DNA from: Planctomycetota bacterium
GTDB lineage: Bacteria; Planctomycetota; UBA1135; GCA-002686595
NCBI GenBank assembly: GCA_016779205.1
Contig: JADHOC010000022.1
Coordinates: forward strand, 1 to 64,000
Direction: 5' to 3'
DNA: 64,000 bases
Made by a program: the position numbers and the translations under genes. Shown piece after piece: positions 33,769 through 40,863 of the stretch. The notes under the pieces are model-generated. The model worked only from the letters and a program-made list of their open reading frames with translations, was not told where the DNA came from and ran no database searches. Numbering within the stretch: position 1 is the first letter of the stretch; each line of letters opens with the position of its first letter.

Positions 33769-34877
33769 CAGTAGATCCCCCAGATGTTGAAGAACACGGC
33801 GAAGAGCGCGTCGAGGAGGACCAGCCAGAAGAGCATGGAGACCACCGCTGACGTGGTGGAGCGCCCGACGCCCTCCGCGCCGCCGCGCGCGGCCAGGCCG
33901 CGCTCGCAGGCGATGCCCGCGATGAACACGCCGAACACCGACGCCTTGAGCATGCCGCCGAGGATGTCCGCGGGGACCAGCGCCTCCTGCGTCGACATGA
34001 GGAACTTGCGCAGGCCGATCTCCAGGGTCGAGGTCGCCACCAGCGCACCGCTGAGGATCCCCACCAGGTCCCCGGCGAGGGTCAGGAGCGGGAGCACCAG
34101 GAGCAGCGCTAACATCCGCGGGAACACCAGGAACCGGTGCGGGCAGATGCCGAGGGTCCGGAGAGCGTCCACCTCCTCGGACACCTTCATGGTCCCGATC
34201 TCGGCGGCGATGGCAGCCCCCGAGCGACCGGCGACGACGATGGCCGTCATCAGCGGCGCAAGCTCGCGCGTCAGGGAGAGGCTGACGAGGTCCGCCACGA
34301 AGGCGTCAGCCCCGAACTTCTGGAGCTGAATCGCCGCCTGGAACGCGGTGATCAGCCCCATCAAGGAGCCGATCACGCACACGATCGGTAGGCCGTCCGC
34401 GCCGTGCCGCTCCACCTGGCGCCCCACCGCGCCCCACTCGATGGAGGCCGGCCGCCGGAGGCCCGCCAGGAGCGCCCCCGAGAGCTGCCCCACGAAGGAC
34501 AGCATGTCCCGCAGCCTCGCGATCAGCTCGAGGGTGGACTCCCCCACCTCCGCGATGAACCCGTGGCGACGCCGGGGCTCCTGGCGCTCCGGTGCGCCGT
34601 CGCGCCAGTACAGGGCCACGATGGACGCCACGTCCTCGGCGGCGCCCTCCACCCGCGGCGGATCCCCCGACGCGCAAAGCGCGTCCGCCAGCACCGAAGC
34701 GGCGGCCCCCTCCATGCGCTCCACCCCGCCGAGGTCGAGCACGCCCACCGGCCCCTCGTCCAGCGCCGCCGTCAACTCGGCCCTCAGGCGAGACGCGTCG
34801 TCGAGGGCGAGGACCCCGTGGAGCCGGAGGACTCGCTCCCCCTGCGGCGTTTGCAGGATCTCGGCCAGCGAGCTCAT
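33768..34877 (-). CDS. mlaE: Phospholipid ABC transporter permease with N-terminal STAS-like domain
   Basis: About 369 residues. Residues 1-90 look like a STAS domain (VLRLHGVLALDDASRLRAELTAAL, then VGVLDLGGVERMEG), equivalent to the separate MlaB subunit of E. coli. The remaining 260 residues are the MlaE permease: GLPIVCVIGSLMGLITAFQAAIQL, RELAPLMTAIVVAGRSGAAIAAEIGTMKVSEEVDAL and VFPRMLALLLVLPLLTL, with five or six membrane helices. The ATG at 34877 puts MSSLAEIL at the start; an alternative 12 codons upstream adds unconserved residues. First gene of the mlaE-mlaF-mlaD-lipoprotein operon, which moves phospholipids between the membranes. Confidence 0.92.
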   Translation of the reverse strand: MSSLAEILQTPQGERVLRLHGVLALDDASRLRAELTAALDEGPVGVLDLGGVERMEGAAASVLADALCASGDPPRVEGAAEDVASIVALYWRDGAPERQEPRRRHGFIAEVGESTLELIARLRDMLSFVGQLSGALLAGLRRPASIEWGAVGRQVERHGADGLPIVCVIGSLMGLITAFQAAIQLQKFGADAFVADLVSLSLTRELAPLMTAIVVAGRSGAAIAAEIGTMKVSEEVDALRTLGICPHRFLVFPRMLALLLVLPLLTLAGDLVGILSGALVATSTLEIGLRKFLMSTQEALVPADILGGMLKASVFGVFIAGIACERGLAARGGAEGVGRSTTSAVVSMLFWLVLLDALFAVFFNIWGIY

Positions 34878-34992
34878 GGGCCGATTGGAGCAGGGCGGCC
34901 ACCCGCCGTCCACCTCCGCGCGGTGGCACTGGGGCCGGGCGCCGGTTCGGACGCGCCGACCCCGGTGAACAGCCGGATGCCCGGCGAACGCC

Positions 34993-37900
34993 TCAGGGGC
35001 GCGATACGCCGAGGACCATCACCTGGCCAGCGGACGGGTCCGTGACGATCACGAGGTCGCCCGAGGCGACCACCTGCTCCACCGACTGGGCGCCCGTGAG
35101 CCATCCGGCGAAGACCGGCGCCGACGGGTTCGACATGTCGAACGCGGCGACGGCGCCCGGACCCTCGAGGGCCGCCGCGAGGAACGGCACGCCGCCGGTC
35201 TCGCCCAGGGCGATGGAGACCGGCCGCACGCCGCTCATGGTCGCCGCGGCGCGCTGGGCGGAGGGGTCGAGGACGGCGGCCTGGCCCACGAGGCGCTGCC
35301 CCGTCTCCCAGAGCGGCGCACCGTCCGCGCCCCGGATGCCGATCGAGCGCGACCCGAAGGCGAGGAGCGCGTTGACGAGGCCGTCGCCGTCCGGGTCCGA
35401 TCCGACGCTCGAGACCATGAGGTCTCCGGCGTCTGCGGCCTGCTGGAGCTCCAGGGCCGTGGGGAAGGTCATCGTGTCCAGGTTCAGGTCCCCGACGCGC
35501 ACGCGCTCGTCGAACCCGGACCCCGAGCCAGGGGGCAGGACCCTGGCCACGCCGCCGTTGGCGAGGGCCACCCGGGTCTCTCCGCGATCCTCGAAGGTCA
35601 GCAGGTCCAGTGGCTGCACGAGGCCGTGGACCGGGAGGGGCTTCGGATCGAAGGGACCGGCGACGCTGGAGGCGTCGAGACCTTCCGGCTCCATCTCCAC
35701 CACCGCGAAGGCCGTGGCGGGCCCACCGACGCCCGAGAGCACGCCGCTGCCCGGGGCGGCTGCCGCCAGGTCGAGCCCCGCGCCGTTGTCGAACGTCACG
35801 ATGAGGCGGTCCCCCAGGGCGGCGAGCCCGCTGGCGCGGCCGCTGCCGCCCAGCCCCGCCTCCGAGAGGTCTGCGCGCAGCACCTTGCTCGCCGGGACCA
35901 CCGGGACCGGCAGCCCCCCGAGCTGATCCGGCGGGGTGGACTCGAGCTGTGCCGAGACGGTCGCATAGTCCGCAGGGGACAGGCTCTGGAGGTTCGTCGC
36001 CGCGGACAGGTCGAGGGAGTAGACGCCGCGGAACCCCTCGGGGTCGGCGGCGACCTCGAGGAGCGCGAGCCCACCGAAGGCCGGACCGTCAGACACGCAG
36101 AGCCCCTCGACCGCGTGGTCGGCGGCGTCGAGCACGAGGGCATACTCGCCCACCGTGTTGCCCGTGGCCGCGTCGACCTGCAGCAGCCGGATCACGGCCG
36201 ACGCCGCCGAGGTCGTATCCGCCGCGGTATCGGGGTTGTCCAGGGGCAGCCGCGTGGCGGCGGTGAGGAGCCCCGAGACCCCGTCGTGGGCCAGGGCGCC
36301 GAAGCCCCCGAAGCGGCGCCCGAGGCCGAAGTCGAGGTTGGATCGGCGCGCGGCATACGCCGCGGGAAGGGTCGGGCTCCCGAGGGACCCGGGGGTCCCG
36401 GCCGGGACCAGGCGCCGGACCAGGGTCCCGGTCGCGTCGAACTCCCAGAGCCCGCAGCGCCGCGCATCCGCGAGCCAGAAGCCCCCGGAGGCCACGGCGG
36501 CCGCACCGCAGAACCGGGCGCCGAGCGCCGACGCGCCGACCAGGTTGCCGCTCGTGTCCACGGTGGGCTCGTCCTGGAAGGCGAGCCCCGTGGAGGACGC
36601 GAAGAGGCTTGGCCGGCCCACCACCGGTGCCCCGGCCCCGCTGGAGAGCGGGAGCTCGGAGACCAGGGAGACGCCGCCGGTCTGGGGATCGACCTCCACG
36701 ACCCGCACCCGGAGCTGCTGGTCAGGCGCCACCATGGGAAGCTCCAGGGAGAGGTCCCCGTCCAGATCCACGGGGGCCAGGACCGGCCCGGCGCCGTCGA
36801 TCACGGTGGCTCTAACCCGGCCGCCACCTGCGTCCACGGCCGCGACGATTCCGGTGAAGCCGCCCACCTCAACGTCGTCCCCCGCGGCCGTCGTGAGCTG
36901 CGCGGGCGGCGCGCTCCACTGGACGCGCTGGCCGCTGGCGAAGGCGCCGGCCTGGAAGGTCCCCCACTCACGGTCGGCGAGGGGCAAGCACTGGGTCGCG
37001 AGCTCCTCGACGGTGTCCACGATCACGAGGGCGTCGTTCTCCGGGCAGGCGACCCACGCGCGCGTCCCGTCGGCGCTCAGGGCGACCGCGCGGGGAGTGA
37101 GCTCGAGGGAGGCGAGGGGGGAGCCGCCGTCGAACCACCGCACGCCCGCCGCCTCGAGGACCGCCTCATCCCCGTCGAAGGCCGTGAAGGGGATCGGGGC
37201 GACGTCCGTCGACGGGTTCAGCAAGGACGGTCCGCCGGGGGGGACCCGGAAGATCGTCACGTATCCGAGGCCCTCGCCTCCCCCGACAAAGGGGGGGTCA
37301 CCCGCGCAGGCCACCGCCACCACCAGGCCGTCGGCCGTCACGTCGATCCCGACGGGGTTGGACCCCACCGACGAGGTGGCCAGCTGCGACGCGAGGGTCA
37401 GGGGGTCGATGAACTGAACCCGCCCGGGGTACTCGATGGTCTCGCCACTCCAGGTGACCACCACTGACCCCGAGGCCCCGCAGTCCACGTCGAGGGGCGG
37501 TCCAGGGATGTACCCGAGCGAGGGCGGAGGAGCGCTGATGCTCCCGACCGGGATCGGCTTGGTGGGATCGGTCAGGTCGAAGACCGTGACCTCCTCGAGG
37601 ACGGGGTCGATGATGAACACCCGCGCGGTGGCGGGGTGGTAGGCCGACCGGAGCGCGCGGCCGCTGCCGCCAAGGTCGATCGTGGAGAGCACGGTCGGGG
37701 CAAGCTGGAGCCGCGGCGCATCGACCGTGACCGTCACCGAGTCGGACCCGAGGGTCGCCCCACCGGCGGAGAGGCCGCTGGCCACGAACTCGAGGTCACC
37801 GCCGATGTCCGGGGCCAGGAAGCTGATGGCCCCGTCCGGCCCGCCCGGGACGTCCTCGAGCTGCACCGGGGCGCCGGTGACCTGGGTCCACTGGAAGGAT

Positions 37901-38091
37901 GCCACGCCGTCTCCCTCGACGACGGAGGCCTCGAGGCTGACCCTCGACCGGGACAACGTGGACACGTCCTCCCCGGCGAAGACCGTCGCGGGGGACGGCC
38001 CTCCACCATCTCCACCCCCGCCGCCACAGGCCGCGAGGAGGCCGCCGAGCCCGGCGAGGAGGAGAAACTGGTTCGTGCGGTGGTCCAGCAT
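34993..38091 (-). CDS. Large YVTN-type propeller lipoprotein
   Basis: 1032 residues. The signal peptide ends in LLAACGGGG, so Cys22 should be lipidated. A short Gly/Asp linker is followed by an Ig/PKD-like domain (about 40-125: LEASVVEGDGVASFQWTQVTG). The rest is a set of propeller-like repeats: VFIIDPVLEEVTVFDLTDP, ALSADGTRAWVACPENDALVIVDTVEELA, and a C-terminal VASGDLVIVTDPSAGQVMVLGV. It is probably attached to the outer membrane or cell surface; no enzymatic residues are recognised. It is divergent from the PLP enzyme gene across 90 bp with an inverted repeat TATCC-N5-GGATA (38131-38145). Confidence 0.78.
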   Translation of the reverse strand: MLDHRTNQFLLLAGLGGLLAACGGGGGDGGGPSPATVFAGEDVSTLSRSRVSLEASVVEGDGVASFQWTQVTGAPVQLEDVPGGPDGAISFLAPDIGGDLEFVASGLSAGGATLGSDSVTVTVDAPRLQLAPTVLSTIDLGGSGRALRSAYHPATARVFIIDPVLEEVTVFDLTDPTKPIPVGSISAPPPSLGYIPGPPLDVDCGASGSVVVTWSGETIEYPGRVQFIDPLTLASQLATSSVGSNPVGIDVTADGLVVAVACAGDPPFVGGGEGLGYVTIFRVPPGGPSLLNPSTDVAPIPFTAFDGDEAVLEAAGVRWFDGGSPLASLELTPRAVALSADGTRAWVACPENDALVIVDTVEELATQCLPLADREWGTFQAGAFASGQRVQWSAPPAQLTTAAGDDVEVGGFTGIVAAVDAGGGRVRATVIDGAGPVLAPVDLDGDLSLELPMVAPDQQLRVRVVEVDPQTGGVSLVSELPLSSGAGAPVVGRPSLFASSTGLAFQDEPTVDTSGNLVGASALGARFCGAAAVASGGFWLADARRCGLWEFDATGTLVRRLVPAGTPGSLGSPTLPAAYAARRSNLDFGLGRRFGGFGALAHDGVSGLLTAATRLPLDNPDTAADTTSAASAVIRLLQVDAATGNTVGEYALVLDAADHAVEGLCVSDGPAFGGLALLEVAADPEGFRGVYSLDLSAATNLQSLSPADYATVSAQLESTPPDQLGGLPVPVVPASKVLRADLSEAGLGGSGRASGLAALGDRLIVTFDNGAGLDLAAAAPGSGVLSGVGGPATAFAVVEMEPEGLDASSVAGPFDPKPLPVHGLVQPLDLLTFEDRGETRVALANGGVARVLPPGSGSGFDERVRVGDLNLDTMTFPTALELQQAADAGDLMVSSVGSDPDGDGLVNALLAFGSRSIGIRGADGAPLWETGQRLVGQAAVLDPSAQRAAATMSGVRPVSIALGETGGVPFLAAALEGPGAVAAFDMSNPSAPVFAGWLTGAQSVEQVVASGDLVIVTDPSAGQVMVLGVSRP

Positions 38092-38130
38092 TCGTTCGCC
38101 GTAACCCTATCCCGTCCAGTGCGGCGAGTG

Positions 38131-38145
38131 TATCCATGGGGGATA
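38131..38145. promoter_or_regulatory. Inverted repeat in the divergent propeller/PLP-enzyme region
   Basis: TATCC-ATGGG-GGATA, a perfect 5-bp inverted repeat in the only AT-rich part of the 90-bp divergent region, directly followed by TATATGA. It could be an operator or overlap a -10 element. No regulator is assigned. Confidence 0.3.
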
Positions 38146-38181
38146 TATGACAGCGACGGCCTCGGTCGCCGCCTGACGTCC

Positions 38182-39315
38182 ATGGCTGCCCCCCTCCCCG
38201 CTCCGCTGGAGCCCGGCCTCGAAGGCCGCATCCTCACGCCCGCGCTCCTGGTCGACCTCGGGGCCGCGAGGCGGAACATCGAGGCGGTCCTGCGGCTCAC
38301 GGCGGGGCCCGCGCGCTGGCGGCCCCACGTGAAGACCGCGAAGATCCCCGAGGTGCTCGCGCTCTACGCGAGGGCGGGCATCAGGCGGTTCAAGTGCGCC
38401 ACCGCCCGGGAGGCCGACGTGCTCGCCGGGGTGCTGGAGGCCGAGTCCACCCCCTCCGGGGACATCCTCCTCGCTCACCACCTGTACGGCCGCGGCCTCG
38501 ACCGGCTCGCCGAGCTGACCGCCCGCTGGCCTGGTGTCTCATTCTCGACCCTGGTGGAGTCCGTGGACCAGGTGGCGGAGCTCCCGCCCGGCCCAGGTGT
38601 CTTCATCGACGTGGACCTCGGGATGGGCCGCACCGGGATCGGGATCGGCGAGGGCGACGAGATCCGCGCCATCGCGAGGGCCGCGGGCGACCGCTTCCGG
38701 GGCCTCCACGCCTACGACGGGCACCGGCACGAGGCCGACCTCGACGAGCGCGCTCGCCTGATCCACGCCTCCTACGACGAGCTGGTCTCGCTGGCTGGCT
38801 CCCTCCGCGACGCGGACCTCGCGCCCTCCGAGGTCATCACCGCGGGCACCCCGGCGTTCCCCGCAGCCCTCAAGCACGTGGGCCTGGCCACCCTGCCCGG
38901 GTCCGTCCACCGCGTCTCCCCCGGCACGGTGGTCTACCACGACCTGCGATCCGTGGAGCAGCTCCCCGACCTCGAGGCCGAGTTCGCCGCCACCGTCCTG
39001 ACTCGGGTCGCGAGCCTCCCCGGCACGGACCGCGTGACCTGCGACGCGGGTTCCAAGTCCGTCGAAGGCACGGGCCCTGATCGGATCGCCGAGGTCGTGG
39101 ACCACGGGCACCTGAAGGCCATCAGCCAGAGCGAGGAGCACACCGTCCTGATGGCCGAGGGCGGAGAGCGCCCGGAGCGCGGCGCCCTGCTGCGGCTGAT
39201 CCCGGGTCACGTCTGCCCCACCGTCAACCTCGCCACCCACGCCCTCCTGGTCGAGGACGGCAGGCTCATCGAGCGGGTCGAGGTGGCCGCCCGCGGCCAC
39301 GAGGCCCTCGCCTGA
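38182..39315 (+). CDS. D-threo-amino-acid PLP enzyme (D-serine dehydratase / D-threonine aldolase family)
   Basis: 377 residues of the fold-type III (alanine-racemase-like) DSD1 family, which dehydrates D-serine or cleaves D-threonine with PLP and a divalent metal. The PLP lysine is Lys51 in WRPHVKTAKIPEV. FIDVDLGMGRTGI and TAGTPAFPAAL form the phosphate-binding side. The metal site His343-x-Cys345 in IPGHVCPTVNLATH is characteristic of eukaryotic-type D-serine dehydratase and D-threonine aldolase. The ATG at 38182 fits the family start. The next gene, a nitrilase, follows by 17 bases, so both form a small amino-acid or nitrogen catabolic unit (inference). Confidence 0.88.
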   Translation: MAAPLPAPLEPGLEGRILTPALLVDLGAARRNIEAVLRLTAGPARWRPHVKTAKIPEVLALYARAGIRRFKCATAREADVLAGVLEAESTPSGDILLAHHLYGRGLDRLAELTARWPGVSFSTLVESVDQVAELPPGPGVFIDVDLGMGRTGIGIGEGDEIRAIARAAGDRFRGLHAYDGHRHEADLDERARLIHASYDELVSLAGSLRDADLAPSEVITAGTPAFPAALKHVGLATLPGSVHRVSPGTVVYHDLRSVEQLPDLEAEFAATVLTRVASLPGTDRVTCDAGSKSVEGTGPDRIAEVVDHGHLKAISQSEEHTVLMAEGGERPERGALLRLIPGHVCPTVNLATHALLVEDGRLIERVEVAARGHEALA

Positions 39316-39332
39316 CCCCCACAGCTCCCACC

Positions 39333-40262
39333 ATGCCCAACGCTCCCTACAGGGCCGCGGTCGTCCAGGCGGCCCCGGCAGCCCTCGACCTCGAGGGCAC
39401 CCTCGAACGCGTGGACGAGCTCACCGGCCGCGCCGCCTCGGAGGGGGCCTCCCTCGTCGTCTTCCCCGAGGCCTTCGTCGGGGGCTACCCCAAGGGCGTC
39501 GACTTCGGCGTCCGGCTGGGCACCCGAAGTGAGGCCGGGCGCGCCGCCTTCGAGCGCTACCACGCGGGGGCCGTGGAGGTCCCGGGGCCCGCGGTGGACC
39601 GCCTCGGCGGGATCGCCGCGCGGCACGGTGTGGAGCTCGTCATCGGCGTCGTGGAGCGGGACGGAGGAACCCTCTACTGCACGGTGCTCTTCGTCGGACC
39701 GGGCGGCGAGCTGCGCGGCAAGCACCGCAAGCTCGTCCCCACGGCCCTGGAGCGCTGCGTCTGGGGCCGCGGCGACGCCTCCACCCTGACGGTCGTGGAC
39801 TCGCCCCGCGGCAAGATCGGCGCGGCGATCTGCTGGGAGAACTACATGCCCCTCATGCGGGCCGCCCTCTTCGAGAGGGGCACCGAGGTCTACTGCGCAC
39901 CGACGGTGGACGACCGTGACGTGTGGCAGGCCACCATGCGCCACGTGGCCGTGGAGGGCCGCTGCCACGTCCTCGCGGCCTGCCAGCACATGCGTGGCCG
40001 CGACCTCCACCCCGACCTCGGCGGCGGCCAGGTCGCGCCCGATGAGGTCCTGATCCGAGGCGGCAGCGTCATCGTCGATCCGTTCGGAGAGGTGCTCGCT
40101 GGCCCGGTCTTCGAGGAGGACGCCGTGCTCGTGGCCGAGGTCGATCCCGGCGCCGTGATCCGCGGCCGCTTCGACCTCGACGTCGCCGGCCACTACGCGA
40201 GGCCCGACGTGTTCGAGCTGCGCGTGCTGCCCACCCCTGGCGACCGCACGTCCGCCGAGTAG
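39333..40262 (+). CDS. Nitrilase family carbon-nitrogen hydrolase
   Basis: A 309-residue enzyme with the Glu-Lys-Cys triad: Glu46 in VFPEAFVGGYPKG, Lys133 in GKHRKLVPTALERCVWGRGD and Cys167 in GAAICWENYMPLMR. The stretch before and after Lys133, ending in WGRGD, marks the true nitrilase/cyanide-hydrolase branch rather than amidases or carbamoylases. The reaction would be nitrile to carboxylic acid plus ammonia. The length is slightly short, because microbial nitrilases often have a longer C-terminal tail. It is cotranscribed with the PLP enzyme gene upstream. The substrate is not known. Confidence 0.9.
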   Translation: MPNAPYRAAVVQAAPAALDLEGTLERVDELTGRAASEGASLVVFPEAFVGGYPKGVDFGVRLGTRSEAGRAAFERYHAGAVEVPGPAVDRLGGIAARHGVELVIGVVERDGGTLYCTVLFVGPGGELRGKHRKLVPTALERCVWGRGDASTLTVVDSPRGKIGAAICWENYMPLMRAALFERGTEVYCAPTVDDRDVWQATMRHVAVEGRCHVLAACQHMRGRDLHPDLGGGQVAPDEVLIRGGSVIVDPFGEVLAGPVFEEDAVLVAEVDPGAVIRGRFDLDVAGHYARPDVFELRVLPTPGDRTSAE

Positions 40263-40326
40263 GGCGACGGAGCCTCGTCCCAGGCGGGGACGAAACCCGC
40301 CCCACAGCCCGTAGCAGGCGGTCGCC

Positions 40327-40356
40327 TTGCTTTGATGCGGTGCGCGGACCTAGCAT
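40327..40356 (+). promoter_or_regulatory. Sigma70-type promoter of the CBS-domain gene
   Basis: TTGCTT at 40327-40332 and TAGCAT at 40351-40356 are spaced by 18 bp. The predicted start of transcription near 40363 gives a leader of about 56 bases. The leader begins with a hairpin TTCGCCG/CGGCGAA (40363-40369 with 40378-40384) and holds an AGGAG ribosome-binding site before the ATG. Confidence 0.55.
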
Positions 40357-40418
40357 CGAGTGTTCGCCGTCGCCGAGCGGCGAAGCTCACCTACAACTCA
40401 AACAGCGAGGAGTCCGCC

Positions 40419-40835
40419 ATGCTGCGTTCTGTCGAAGCCGAGGATCACATGACCCGGTCACCAGTGACCCTGAGTCCGGAGACCCACATCTTCGAGGCCA
40501 TCCGAGCGCTCACCGAGCGCAGCATCTCCGGCGCCACGGTCCTCGACGACGACGGCAACGTGGTGGGGGTCATCTCCGAGATGGACTGCCTCCAGGCGGT
40601 GCTCAGCGGCACCTACCACGGCGAGGCCGGGGGCACCGTGGCCGACATCATGACCACCGAGGTGGAGTCGGTGGAGGTCGGCGCCAGCGTCGTGGACGTG
40701 GCTCAGAAGCTCATCGACGGTCACCGACGCCGCTTCCCTGTGGTCAAGGAGGGCAAGTTCGTCGGGCAGGTCTCCTGCCGCTCGATCCTGCGGGCGGTGA
40801 CGGCGTTCGCCAGGACGGAGGCGCCGACGGACTGA
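40419..40835 (+). CDS. CBS-domain pair protein
   Basis: A 138-residue stand-alone CBS pair (Bateman module): first CBS about 10-65 (VTLSPETHIFEAIRALTERSISGATVLDDDGNVVGVISEMDCL), given here only in outline, and second about 75-132 (TTEVESVEVGASVVDVAQKL, then RRFPVVKEGKFVGQVSCRSIL). Such proteins bind adenine nucleotides and regulate partner enzymes or act as energy sensors. The ATG at 40419 has a good AGGAG ribosome-binding site six bases upstream and an upstream promoter, so the longer open frame is ignored. It is convergent with the formate dehydrogenase operon. No partner is evident. Confidence 0.85.
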   Translation: MLRSVEAEDHMTRSPVTLSPETHIFEAIRALTERSISGATVLDDDGNVVGVISEMDCLQAVLSGTYHGEAGGTVADIMTTEVESVEVGASVVDVAQKLIDGHRRRFPVVKEGKFVGQVSCRSILRAVTAFARTEAPTD

Positions 40836-40863
40836 GCCCGCCGGCCCGCCCCCTCGCCTCCGC

